Of a stretch of DNA of 64,000 nt, positions 1-8,434 are shown piece after piece. Every line of letters begins with the position of its first letter. Position 1 is the stretch's first letter. Origin of the DNA: Litoribaculum gwangyangense (GTDB lineage: Bacteria > Bacteroidota > Bacteroidia > Flavobacteriales > Flavobacteriaceae); the NCBI RefSeq assembly GCF_039543505.1, contig NZ_BAABJW010000001.1, positions 310,001 to 374,000 on the forward strand, read 5' to 3'. Made by a program: the position numbers and the translations under genes. A model generated the notes under the pieces. The model was not told where the DNA came from and made no database searches. It was given only the letters and a program-made list of their open reading frames with translations.

Positions 1-492
1 GTAGATACGTCTACAAATATGAGTGAACAATCAAATGAAAATACCGGACAAGCATTTATTGAGGATGATGAAGCCACCCCTAATTGTTTACAGATAGCAA
101 TTGGGTCTCCAGACCATAAAACTCTTGTAGCTGCCGTACAAGCTGCACAAGTGGAAAATGCGTTGGTAAATGTTGGCCCTCTTACTGTATTTGCTCCAAC
201 AGATGCAGCTTTCGCTGCTTTACCAGAGGGCACCGTTGAAAATCTCATTAAACCAGAAAACAAAGAGGTTTTGGCCAATATCTTAAAATATCATGTAACT
301 CCGGGAAATTTAAGCACCACCATTTTAACTAAGCTTCCTAAGTTAGGTCAAGCAAATAATCAATATGTTAATGTTGAAGTAATTGATGGTAAACCTGTAA
401 TAGGTGGGGCCAATATTATTGCTAGTGTGAAAGCTGGAAATGGAATTGTACATGTCATAGATAAGGTATTATTACCTCCATCTGAAGAATAA
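1..492 (+). CDS. Fasciclin-domain protein (5' end cut by window edge)
   Basis: One fasciclin (FAS1) domain fills most of what is visible. Conserved stretches are LTVFAPTDAAFAALP (H1-like box) and GNGIVHVIDKVLLPP at the end (H2-like box). A start at position 19 is possible, but the frame stays open to base 1 (VDTSTNMSEQ), so the gene probably begins outside the window, likely with a secretion signal that is lost here. FAS1 domains are typically extracytoplasmic adhesion or binding modules; the ligand cannot be told. The gene ends 27 bases before nosZ on the same strand, so it is probably co-transcribed with the nitrous oxide reductase cluster. Confidence 0.85.
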   Translation, partial: VDTSTNMSEQSNENTGQAFIEDDEATPNCLQIAIGSPDHKTLVAAVQAAQVENALVNVGPLTVFAPTDAAFAALPEGTVENLIKPENKEVLANILKYHVTPGNLSTTILTKLPKLGQANNQYVNVEVIDGKPVIGGANIIASVKAGNGIVHVIDKVLLPPSEE

Positions 493-519
493 AAAACACT
501 AATCTAATATAATTTAACA

Positions 520-2490
520 ATGAAGAATTTATTAAAATCAACTCTTGCAATTGTAGCTGTTCTTGTAGCATTTACAAGTTGTAATAATGGAGCAAAATCA
601 GGAAAAAATTCTGGCGCTCTGGCAAATAATGTTGCCGAAAAAGTATATGTAGCACCAGGAGAGCATGACGAGTTTTATGCTTTTATATCTGGTGGATTTA
701 GTGGACAGTTATCTGTTTACGGATTACCATCAGGACGTTTATTTAAAGTGATTCCAGTGTTTTCACAAGACGCTGAAAAAGCTTATGGTTATAATGAAGA
801 AACAAAACCAATGTTAAATACTTCTCATGGTTTTGTGCCGTGGGACGACGCTCACCATCCAGATATTTCACAAACAAATGGAGTAATTGATGGTCGTTGG
901 GTATTTATTAATGGTAACAATACGCCGCGTATTGCAAAAATTGATTTATCAACATTTGAAACTACAGAAATCATTGAGATTCCTAATAGTGCTGGTAACC
1001 ATAGTTCATCTTTTGTGACTGAAAATACGGAGTATGTTGTAGCTGGAACACGTTTTTCTGTTCCTATTCCTCAAAAAGATATGCCAATTAAGGATTACAA
1101 AGGAAATTTTAAAGGATCATTAACCTTTATTACTGTCGATCCAGAACATGGAAATATGGATATTAAATTCCAATTAATCATGCCAGGATTTGATTATGAT
1201 TTATCACATCCAGGTCGTGGAAAATCTCATGGTTGGTTCTTCTTCTCAACGTACAACACTGAAGAAGCAAGCACACTTATGGAAGTCAATGCCTCTCAAA
1301 ATGATAAAGATTTTATTGCTGCTGTAAACTGGAAGAAAATTGAAGAATATGTGAACAATGGAGGAGGAACAATGATGCCAACTAATTATGCACATAATGT
1401 GAATGATGAAAATACACACATGGCAACTTCTACCATGAAAAAAGAAGTACTTACAGTGAATCCGTTGGACGTTCCTGGAGCAGTTTATTTAATGCCAACT
1501 CCAAAATCACCACATGGTTGTGATGTGGACCCAACAGGTGAATATATTGTAGGTAGTGGAAAGCTTTCTGCTAACTTAACAGTTCACTCATTTACAAAAA
1601 TGTTGGCTGCCATTGAAAATGAAAGTTTTGCAGGTGATGCTTATGGTATTCCAATTATTGAGTTTGAAGCTTCATTAGCTGGTGTTGTAGAACAACCAGG
1701 TTTAGGGCCTTTACATACTGAGTTTGATGACAAAGGAAATGCATATACCACATTCTTTATTTCATCAGAAGTGGTTAAATGGAAAGTTGGTACTTGGGAA
1801 GTTTTAGACAGACAACCATGTTACTATTCAGTTGGTCACCTAATGATTCCTGGAGGTAACTCACAAAAACCATTTGGTAAATATGTGGTAGCAATGAATA
1901 AGATCACAAAAGATCGTTATTTACCAACAGGTCCAGAGGTTACACAATCTGCACAGTTATATGATATTTCTGGCGATAAAATGGAATTGTTGTTGGATTT
2001 TCCAACTATTGGTGAGCCACATTATGCTGCTGGATGTCCTGCAGATTTAATCAAACCTCGTTCTAAAAAGATATTTAACTTAGAAGACAACAAGCATCCT
2101 TACGCTGCAAAAAGTGAGGCAGATACAAAAGTTGTACGTGATGGTAAAACAGTTCATATTTATATGACAACCATTCGTAGTCACTTTGCTCCAGATAACA
2201 TTGAAGGTATAAAAGTAGGAGATAAAGTGTACTTCCATGTCACTAACCTCGAGCAGGATTATGATGTCCCTCATGGTATTAGTATGATTGGTGCAAACAC
2301 CTCTGAGTTACTTATCATGCCAGGACAAACGGAGACCTTCCTTTGGGAGCCTAAACAAGAAGGTGTTTGGCCGTTCTATTGTACAGATTTCTGTTCTGCT
2401 TTGCACCAAGAAATGCAAGGATATGTTAGAGTATCTGCAGCGAATGCTAACACACCATTGAAGTGGTCACTAGGGGAAGATATAGAATAA
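520..2490 (+). CDS. nosZ: Nitrous-oxide reductase NosZ, clade II type, predicted lipoprotein
   Basis: Reduces N2O to N2 on the periplasmic side of the cell envelope, the last step of denitrification. The N-terminal domain is the seven-bladed propeller carrying CuZ, with H112-H113 in DAHHPD and further histidine motifs such as SPHGCD near residue 332. The C-terminal cupredoxin domain carries CuA ligands H585, C621, C625, H629 and M632 (YCTDFCSALHQEM). Length of 656 residues is normal. The signal is Sec-like with no twin arginine and ends in FTSC (C21), so it looks like a lipoprotein; Sec-type export fits clade II (atypical) NosZ. It sits directly downstream of a fasciclin gene and ahead of the nos maturation genes. 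Confidence 0.97.
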   Translation: MKNLLKSTLAIVAVLVAFTSCNNGAKSGKNSGALANNVAEKVYVAPGEHDEFYAFISGGFSGQLSVYGLPSGRLFKVIPVFSQDAEKAYGYNEETKPMLNTSHGFVPWDDAHHPDISQTNGVIDGRWVFINGNNTPRIAKIDLSTFETTEIIEIPNSAGNHSSSFVTENTEYVVAGTRFSVPIPQKDMPIKDYKGNFKGSLTFITVDPEHGNMDIKFQLIMPGFDYDLSHPGRGKSHGWFFFSTYNTEEASTLMEVNASQNDKDFIAAVNWKKIEEYVNNGGGTMMPTNYAHNVNDENTHMATSTMKKEVLTVNPLDVPGAVYLMPTPKSPHGCDVDPTGEYIVGSGKLSANLTVHSFTKMLAAIENESFAGDAYGIPIIEFEASLAGVVEQPGLGPLHTEFDDKGNAYTTFFISSEVVKWKVGTWEVLDRQPCYYSVGHLMIPGGNSQKPFGKYVVAMNKITKDRYLPTGPEVTQSAQLYDISGDKMELLLDFPTIGEPHYAAGCPADLIKPRSKKIFNLEDNKHPYAAKSEADTKVVRDGKTVHIYMTTIRSHFAPDNIEGIKVGDKVYFHVTNLEQDYDVPHGISMIGANTSELLIMPGQTETFLWEPKQEGVWPFYCTDFCSALHQEMQGYVRVSAANANTPLKWSLGEDIE

Positions 2491-2533
2491 AACAAACTTA
2501 GGAGAATTTTGTTTTAGTGTTTATTTTCCTAAC

Positions 2534-2571
2534 AAAGGCGAGAGTAGTCTTTTCGCTCTCGCCTTTCTTTT
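2534..2571 (+). terminator. Hairpin plus T-rich tail after nosZ
   Basis: The stem AAAGGCGAGAG (2534-2544) pairs with CTCTCGCCTTT (2556-2566) and is followed by CTTTTT. It lies between nosZ and the next nos gene, so it would stop most transcription after the structural gene and allow partial read-through. It could instead act as a 3' stabiliser of nosZ mRNA. Confidence 0.8.
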
Positions 2572-2605
2572 TAAAACGCTAAAAAAATCACTAAAAGCCT
2601 TAACG

Positions 2606-3223
2606 ATGAAAAAGTCAAATATCATCATGCTGCTTGCAGCAATTTTACCACTAGGATTGTTTCTTTTTCCACTTTGGAAAATTACACTGGAAGCTCCACA
2701 ATATCCAACGCCGTTGGGTATGTACATTTACATTAATGATTTTGCTGATGTCAACCCACACGATATTAAAAACATCAACTTGATGAATCATTATGTTGGT
2801 ATGAAGTATATTCCTGAGGCTATCCCAGAATTTAAAATATTTCCTGCAGGAATAATCATTACCACCATCATAGGCTTGTTAATTGCCTTTAAAGGCAATT
2901 ACAAATGGTTCTTATATTGGTTTATCTTAATGGTTGTTTTAAGTAGTGCTGGACTATATGACTTTTACCTTTGGGAGCATGATTATGGTCACAATTTAGA
3001 TCCAAAGGCTATAATGAAATTTACCAATCCCGATGGAACAGTAATGGGCTTTCAGCCTCCATTATTTGGTAGTAAAGACATTTTAAATTTTAAAGCTCAT
3101 TCTTATCCGAGACTAGGAGCTTACTTTCTAGGATTAGGAATTGCAATGGGATTAGTAGCCTATTTAGTTGGAAAGAAAAATCATAAAAAAGCTTTGCTAT
3201 GTAAAGAAAAGACAAAACACTAA
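2606..3223 (+). CDS. NosB-like polytopic membrane protein of the nos cluster
   Basis: An integral membrane protein of 205 residues. Hydrophobic segments lie near residues 5-24, 90-108, 112-130 and 172-192. The region between the first two is a periplasm-sized loop rich in Tyr, Pro and Asn. I recognise no catalytic motif. Its place right after nosZ matches NosB, the conserved membrane protein found in clade II nos clusters (established in Wolinella); I assign it by position and topology only. The gap to nosZ is 115 bases and contains the hairpin at 2534. It is followed 11 bases later by nosL, so it belongs to the maturation part of the operon. Confidence 0.65.
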   Translation: MKKSNIIMLLAAILPLGLFLFPLWKITLEAPQYPTPLGMYIYINDFADVNPHDIKNINLMNHYVGMKYIPEAIPEFKIFPAGIIITTIIGLLIAFKGNYKWFLYWFILMVVLSSAGLYDFYLWEHDYGHNLDPKAIMKFTNPDGTVMGFQPPLFGSKDILNFKAHSYPRLGAYFLGLGIAMGLVAYLVGKKNHKKALLCKEKTKH

Positions 3224-3234
3224 AACACTAAAAA

Positions 3235-3675
3235 ATGCAAACACTAAAACACTATTCAATTATTGCATTACTGCTTTTTTTATTTAGTTGTAATGTATCA
3301 CCACAAGCTATTGATTATGGCAATGATGGATGTCATTTTTGTAAAATGACCATTGTTGACAAGGTTCACGGAGCAGAAATTGTGACCAACAAAGGAAAGG
3401 TCTATAAGTTTGATGCTTCAGAATGTATGATTAATTTTCTACATGAGTTTGAGGATTCATCAGAAATAAAAATTTTTCTCACTAATCATTTTACCGAACC
3501 TGAAGTTTTAATCGATGCTACTAAAGCTACTTTTTTAATAAGCGAGAATGTACCAAGTCCAATGGGAGCTTTCTTATCTGCCTTTAAAAATAAGGTTGAT
3601 GCTGAAAAAATTCAATCAGAAAAAGGAGGTGAGCTGTATTCTTGGGAAAAACTACTAGCACATTTAAAGAACTAG
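3235..3675 (+). CDS. nosL: NosL copper-binding lipoprotein
   Basis: NosL proteins are envelope lipoproteins that bind Cu(I) and supply copper for NosZ assembly. The signal peptide ends in LFSC with lipid-modified C19. It is followed by the motif C33-H-F-C36-K-M38, the cysteine and methionine cluster typical of NosL. The rest fits the NosL fold, including KGKVYKFDASECM in mid protein and the conserved PSPMGAF near the C-terminus. Length of 146 residues is normal. It starts 11 bases after the NosB-like gene and ends 4 bases before nosD. Confidence 0.93.
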   Translation: MQTLKHYSIIALLLFLFSCNVSPQAIDYGNDGCHFCKMTIVDKVHGAEIVTNKGKVYKFDASECMINFLHEFEDSSEIKIFLTNHFTEPEVLIDATKATFLISENVPSPMGAFLSAFKNKVDAEKIQSEKGGELYSWEKLLAHLKN

Positions 3676-3679
3676 TTTC

Positions 3680-4915
3680 ATGAACAAATTAATCACATTT
3701 TTAACGGTCATTTTTATGGCTAACATAATGTATGCTCAAAACATTGAGGTATGCAGTTCTTGTTCTGTTTCAACCTTATCCGAAGCTATTGCTCAAGCCA
3801 AAGATTTTGATACCATTATTGTTAAAAAAGGAACTTATAAAGAGCATGACATTACAATAAACAAACCATTAACAATTATTGGTGAAAACTATCCAGTAAT
3901 TGATGGAGAGCTAAAAGGTGAAATAATTACCATAATTTCAGACAATGTAACTGTTGATGGCTTGTTTGTGATTAATGTAGGAACGAGTTATACCGAAGAT
4001 TATGCCGCTATACGAGTTAGAAAGAGCAAAAACTTTGTCATTCAAAATGTGGTTCTAGAAAACCTGTTTTTTGGTATTTACATTGAAAAATCGAATTACG
4101 GAAAAATTTATCATAACAAAATAATTGGTGATGCTGTTGAAGAATACAACTCCGGAAATGGCATTCAATTATGGTACAGCAATTATATAGAAATAGAACA
4201 CAACTTTGTTGAACATGTTCGTGATGGGATATATTTAGAGTTTTCTAATAACTGTATTATTAAAAACAACGTCAGTGAGCAAAATTTACGTTATGGCTTA
4301 CATTTTATGTTTTCGAACGATGATCTTTATGAAGACAACACCTTTGAAAATAATGGAGCAGGAGTTGCAGTGATGTTTTCCAAAAAAATAAAGATGATAA
4401 ATAACACCTTTAAAGAAAATTGGGGAACAGCATCTTATGGTATGCTATTAAAAGAGATTAATGATGCCGAAATTATTGGAAATACTTTTCAGGAAAACAC
4501 CATAGGTATAAATATTGAAGGTTCTAACAGAATTGTTTACAAGAACAACAATTTTATAAATAATGGTTGGGCTGTTAAGGTTCGAGGAGCTTGTTATACT
4601 AATAGTTTTTTGGAGAATAATTTTTTGTATAATTCTTTTGATATATCCTACAATAGTAAAGTAAACGACAATGTATTTGATAGAAACTTTTGGAGTAACT
4701 ACACAGGATACGATCTTGATAAAGATGGAGTAGGTGATGTCCCTTATAGACCTGTTAAGCTATTTTCATATATAGTAAACAGAACTCCGGAAACAATTAT
4801 TCTTTTACGTAGCTTATTTATTGATATCATTGATTTTTCTGAAAAAGTATCACCAGTTTTCACGCCTGATAATTTATTGGACAATAACCCTTTAATTAAA
4901 AAAGCAACATGGTAA
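3680..4915 (+). CDS. nosD: NosD periplasmic beta-helix maturation protein
   Basis: NosD is the periplasmic partner of the NosFY ABC transporter and is needed to build the copper centre of NosZ. A signal peptide (cleavage near MYAQ, residue 20) is followed by a long right-handed parallel beta-helix (CASH/NosD repeats), seen as many short repeats of the kind NYIEIEHNFVEHVRDGIYL. The C-terminal FDRNFWSNYTGYDLDKDGVGDVPY is split here for length: FDRNFWSNYTGYD then GVGDVPYRP, both hallmarks of NosD. The stop overlaps the nosF start by 7 bases, pointing to translational coupling. Confidence 0.95.
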   Translation: MNKLITFLTVIFMANIMYAQNIEVCSSCSVSTLSEAIAQAKDFDTIIVKKGTYKEHDITINKPLTIIGENYPVIDGELKGEIITIISDNVTVDGLFVINVGTSYTEDYAAIRVRKSKNFVIQNVVLENLFFGIYIEKSNYGKIYHNKIIGDAVEEYNSGNGIQLWYSNYIEIEHNFVEHVRDGIYLEFSNNCIIKNNVSEQNLRYGLHFMFSNDDLYEDNTFENNGAGVAVMFSKKIKMINNTFKENWGTASYGMLLKEINDAEIIGNTFQENTIGINIEGSNRIVYKNNNFINNGWAVKVRGACYTNSFLENNFLYNSFDISYNSKVNDNVFDRNFWSNYTGYDLDKDGVGDVPYRPVKLFSYIVNRTPETIILLRSLFIDIIDFSEKVSPVFTPDNLLDNNPLIKKATW

Positions 4916-5616
4916 GTATTGAAAATTTACATAAAAAATTTGGTAAAAATCAAGTCTTAAAAGGTGTAGACCTCAGTATTAATGAAGGCGGAATTTTTGC
5001 AGTCCTTGGACCAAATGGATCAGGTAAAACCACCTTAATAAAGTCTGTTTTAGGCATGGTAATTCCAGATAAAGGTACTATTGAAGTCCAAGGTAAAAAC
5101 ATAAAAAAAAGCTCGGAATACAGACATAAAATTGATTATTTACCACAAATAGCCAATTTCCCGAGTAACTTAAAAGTCAAGGAACTTATAAAAATGATAA
5201 AGGATTTGCGTAAGCCTACAAAGGAAGAAACACGTTTGATAGAGTTGTTTAAGCTTGAACCTTTTTTAGATAAGAAACTTGGCAATCTTTCTGGAGGTAC
5301 AAAACAAAAAGTGAATATTGTTTTAACCTTTATGTTTGATAGTCCCCTCATTATCTTAGACGAGCCTACTTCAGGATTAGATCCGATTTCACTGATAAGA
5401 CTAAAAGACTTAATTCAAGCTGAAAAAGCAAAAGGAAAAACTATATTAATTACCTCTCATATTATGAGTTTTGTTGAAGAAGTATCAGATGAAATTGTAT
5501 TCCTATTAGAGGGTAAAATTTACTTTAAAGGCACCATTCAAGATTTAAAAACCAAGACCAAGCAGCCAGATTTTGAGCATGCTATTGCGTCTATATTAAC
5601 CAACAATCATGCTTAA
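4909..5616 (+). CDS. nosF: NosF ABC transporter ATPase
   Basis: Cytoplasmic ATPase of the NosDFY complex. Walker A is GPNGSGKTT (residues 34-42), the ABC signature is LSGGTKQK (127-134), and Walker B is IILDEP (148-153) followed by TSGLDP. The switch histidine lies in ITSHIM. At 235 residues it is a short, single-domain ATPase as usual for NosF. It overlaps nosD by 7 bases and nosY by 8 bases. The gene-order context rather than sequence alone separates NosF from other ABC-2 type ATPases. Confidence 0.94.
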   Translation: MVSIENLHKKFGKNQVLKGVDLSINEGGIFAVLGPNGSGKTTLIKSVLGMVIPDKGTIEVQGKNIKKSSEYRHKIDYLPQIANFPSNLKVKELIKMIKDLRKPTKEETRLIELFKLEPFLDKKLGNLSGGTKQKVNIVLTFMFDSPLIILDEPTSGLDPISLIRLKDLIQAEKAKGKTILITSHIMSFVEEVSDEIVFLLEGKIYFKGTIQDLKTKTKQPDFEHAIASILTNNHA

Positions 5617-6391
5617 AATATTAAAATACAGTTTTTACGATTTAATGCGCAGTCGCTGGAGTTATGTGTACTTTGCATTTTACTTATTACTTGGTATCGT
5701 GCTCTTATTTTTAAATAACGATTTATCCAAAGCAGTCATTACTTTAATGAATGTTATTATAGTATTAGTGCCATTAATAGGTACAATTTTTGGTGTGATG
5801 TACTACTACAATTCTAAAGAATTTACGGAGTTATTATTGGCGCAACCCTTAAAACGCTCATCTATATTTTTAGGACAATATTTAGGTGTTGCCTTATCAC
5901 TTTCAATGAGTCTTATTTTAGGCTTAGGTATTCCGTTTGTATTTTATGGATTGTTTAAAAGTGCAGCTATTTGGGATTTTTCATTATTACTCATTACTGG
6001 TGTTTTTCTAACACTCATTTTTACTGCATTAGCATTCAATATCGCCTTATCTAATGAAAACAAGATAAAAGGATTTGGTTATGCTATTCTTTTATGGTTG
6101 CTACTGGCAATAATTTATGATGGTGTCTTTTTAATGACACTCATTTTGTTTGAAGACTATCCACTAGATAAATTGTCACTTGTTGGTACCATGTTAAATC
6201 CGATAGATTTATCAAGAACGCTTATTTTATTAAAGCTCGATATCTCAGCATTATTAGGTTATACTGGAGCAGTATTTAAGCAATTTTTTGGAACTAGTTT
6301 TGGATTAATGGTATCATTTGCTGTATTATTGGTTTGGGTAACGCTCCCAGTTTGGAGAATTGTTTTTAAATCAAAGAAAAAAGATTTCTAA
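5609..6391 (+). CDS. nosY: NosY ABC transporter permease
   Basis: Membrane subunit of NosDFY, 260 residues, with six predicted transmembrane segments in the ABC-2 permease pattern. The conserved N-terminal SFYDLMRSRWSYVYF and the later NPIDLSRTLILLKLD are typical of NosY. It starts inside nosF (8-base overlap) and is the last gene of the cluster. Its stop codon overlaps that of the convergent gene at 6388 by 4 bases, and I see no hairpin terminator there. Confidence 0.93.
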   Translation: MLKILKYSFYDLMRSRWSYVYFAFYLLLGIVLLFLNNDLSKAVITLMNVIIVLVPLIGTIFGVMYYYNSKEFTELLLAQPLKRSSIFLGQYLGVALSLSMSLILGLGIPFVFYGLFKSAAIWDFSLLLITGVFLTLIFTALAFNIALSNENKIKGFGYAILLWLLLAIIYDGVFLMTLILFEDYPLDKLSLVGTMLNPIDLSRTLILLKLDISALLGYTGAVFKQFFGTSFGLMVSFAVLLVWVTLPVWRIVFKSKKKDF

Positions 6392-6738
6392 GAATACTTA
6401 TTTCTAAACCAAACTTTTTGCCATTCGCGTTTCAGAATTAAAAACGATACGTTTTCAGACAAATTAAGTATGTCTTCACCATCCAAAGCTTTTATTGCTT
6501 TTTCTGGAACATCAATAATGTAAAGTAGGTTTAAATATTCCGTAAACTTTTCTTGAATGAGTCTGTAAATAGTTTCATGGAGTATCAATTTTAAACTTGA
6601 TGGTAAAACATCCTCATGAAAATCTAAATCAATATTAGCTAAAAGAAAATCTTTATTTATTTGAACAATCAGTTTTTTATATAAATCCAGTTTATTCGCT
6701 TCTTCAATTAAATCATCAAATGTAGCTGGTAAATTCAT
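6388..6738 (-). CDS. Small conserved protein downstream of polyprenyl synthase
   Basis: A 116-residue, soluble, mostly alpha-helical protein with no signal peptide, membrane segment or motif I can name. The A of its ATG is the last base of the upstream stop codon (TAATG), so it is translationally coupled to the polyprenyl synthase gene and very likely real. Function unknown; the coupling suggests a shared transcript rather than a shared pathway. Its 3' end overlaps nosY, which comes from the other direction. Confidence 0.7.
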   Translation of the reverse strand: MNLPATFDDLIEEANKLDLYKKLIVQINKDFLLANIDLDFHEDVLPSSLKLILHETIYRLIQEKFTEYLNLLYIIDVPEKAIKALDGEDILNLSENVSFLILKREWQKVWFRNKYS

Positions 6739-7712
6739 TAAATGGTTCTGTTCATTAAACCTATTCCAAAATCTTTCAATAGTTGCTTTTTTTCATCTGA
6801 AATATTTAAAGAATTTAAAACCTCGAATGCCATATTGGTATAGTCTTGAATGGCTTTTTTTGTAGCTTCAGCAGATCCCGATGATTCAAAAATTTGCTTA
6901 GCTAAAGTAATTTTATTGGAAATATCCTCAGGATTTGACGAAAATAGTTGTTCTAAAATTAACTTATCCGATTCATTTGAAAACTCTAAAGCTTTTAAAT
7001 ATAAATATGTCTTTTTATTTTCAATAATATCGCCTCCAACTTGTTTTCCAAACATTTTTGGGTCGCCAAAAGCATCTAAATAATCATCTTGTAATTGAAA
7101 AGCTATACCTAAATTTTTACCAAAATTATAAATACTGTTTTGGTCTTCTGAAGAAGCTTCAGCAACAATGGCTCCCATTTTCATAGCAGCACCCACCAAA
7201 ACGGCCGTTTTGTATTCTATCATTTTTAAATATTCCGATATGGTAACATCTTGTCTGGTTTCAAAATCTACATCGTATTGTTGGCCTTCACAAACCTCTA
7301 AAGCTGTTTTGCTAAATAGTTTCGCCAATGCTTGAAACGTACTGGCATCATAATTTTCAAAAAGCTGATACGCCAAAATTAACATGGCGTCTCCTGATAA
7401 AATTCCAGTATTGATATTCCACTTTTCATGCACTGTTTCTTTACCCCTTCTTAGTGGTGCATCATCCATAATATCGTCATGAACCAAGGAAAAATTATGA
7501 AACACCTCTATACTTAAAGCAGCATTCAGGGCTTTTTTATGATCCCCATTAAAAATATTTGTAGACATGAGGGTTAAAACAGGTCTGAGACGTTTTCCGC
7601 CTAAATTCAATATGTATTCAATGGGTTCATAAAGGTTTTTCGGCTCTTTAACTGCTGAATACTTTTCTAAATATTCAACAAAAATTTGTTGGTATTTTTC
7701 AATGGATAACAT
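6738..7712 (-). CDS. Polyprenyl (geranylgeranyl/farnesyl-type) diphosphate synthase
   Basis: Trans-isoprenyl diphosphate synthase that condenses isopentenyl diphosphate onto allylic diphosphates. The first aspartate-rich motif DDIMDDAPLRRG and the second, QLQDDYLDAFGD, bind Mg-diphosphate. GGKRLRPVL near residue 39 is the conserved substrate-binding stretch. Length of 324 residues is normal. Chain length cannot be read with certainty; the Bacteroidota protein is usually annotated as a farnesyl or geranylgeranyl synthase. Divergent from the TetR gene at 7826 and coupled to the small gene at 6388. dxs of the same isoprenoid pathway lies at 27550. Confidence 0.92.
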   Translation of the reverse strand: MLSIEKYQQIFVEYLEKYSAVKEPKNLYEPIEYILNLGGKRLRPVLTLMSTNIFNGDHKKALNAALSIEVFHNFSLVHDDIMDDAPLRRGKETVHEKWNINTGILSGDAMLILAYQLFENYDASTFQALAKLFSKTALEVCEGQQYDVDFETRQDVTISEYLKMIEYKTAVLVGAAMKMGAIVAEASSEDQNSIYNFGKNLGIAFQLQDDYLDAFGDPKMFGKQVGGDIIENKKTYLYLKALEFSNESDKLILEQLFSSNPEDISNKITLAKQIFESSGSAEATKKAIQDYTNMAFEVLNSLNISDEKKQLLKDFGIGLMNRTI

Positions 7713-7786
7713 AGGGCAAAAATAAATTAAAAACCTGTATCTAAAACTTCTAATGTTAAATAATTGTAAAACTATGGAAACTTTTA

Positions 7787-7816
7787 TTGTTTTTAAAGTT
7801 TCCTCATTTATATTTG
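7787..7816 (+). promoter_or_regulatory. Promoter of the TetR-efflux operon
   Basis: TTG at 7787-7789 and TATATTTG at 7809-7816, separated by 19 bases, match the Bacteroidota sigma consensus. The -7 box ends 9 bases before the ATG at 7826, so the leader would be only a few bases long. The in-frame TTG at 7787 is part of the -33 element and cannot be the start codon. Confidence 0.75.
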
Positions 7817-7825
7817 CACTCCATT

Positions 7826-8431
7826 ATGAGAGAAAAAATTCTAATAAACGCTGCTGATCTATTTATAACCTTTGGTTTTAAAAGCATTACCATGGATGAT
7901 ATTGCTAACAAAATTGGCATTTCAAAAAAAACCATTTATCAACATTTTGATAATAAAACCAAGTTGGTTGAAGCCGCTACATTACATATGTTTGAAATTA
8001 TCTCACATGGGATAGATTGTATTTGTGCCCTGGACAAAAACCCTATTGAAGAAATTTTTGAAATAAAGCAATTTGTAATGGAGCATTTAAAGGATGAAAA
8101 ATCTTCACCGCAGTACCAATTACAAAAATATTATCCCAAAATATATGAGTCTTTAAAATCAAAACAAACCTGCGTCATGCAACAATGTGTAACGGAAAAC
8201 CTTAAAAAAGGGGTGGAAAAAGGTTTATACAGAAGCACAATAAACATTGATTTCATTTCAAGATTATACATTAACAACATGATATGTTTGAAAGATAAAG
8301 AGCTTTTCCCACTAAAAGATTTTTCAATGAACACACTTATGGAGAATTTTTTAGAATATCACCTTAGAGGTATATGCACACCAAAAGGGTTAGAAACATT
8401 AACTAAATACATAAACACTCATCAATCATAA
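7826..8431 (+). CDS. TetR/AcrR-family transcriptional regulator
   Basis: A 201-residue regulator. The N-terminal helix-turn-helix is clear (GFKSITMDDIANKIGISKK, then TIYQHFDNK), followed by a helical ligand-binding domain of no recognised subclass. I start it at ATG 7826 (MREKIL) because the longer reading begins at a TTG inside the promoter. It is the first gene of a tight four-gene set with the TolC-type channel 3 bases downstream, so it probably controls its own operon and the RND pump. The inducer is unknown. Confidence 0.9.
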   Translation: MREKILINAADLFITFGFKSITMDDIANKIGISKKTIYQHFDNKTKLVEAATLHMFEIISHGIDCICALDKNPIEEIFEIKQFVMEHLKDEKSSPQYQLQKYYPKIYESLKSKQTCVMQQCVTENLKKGVEKGLYRSTINIDFISRLYINNMICLKDKELFPLKDFSMNTLMENFLEYHLRGICTPKGLETLTKYINTHQS

Positions 8432-8434
8432 AAC

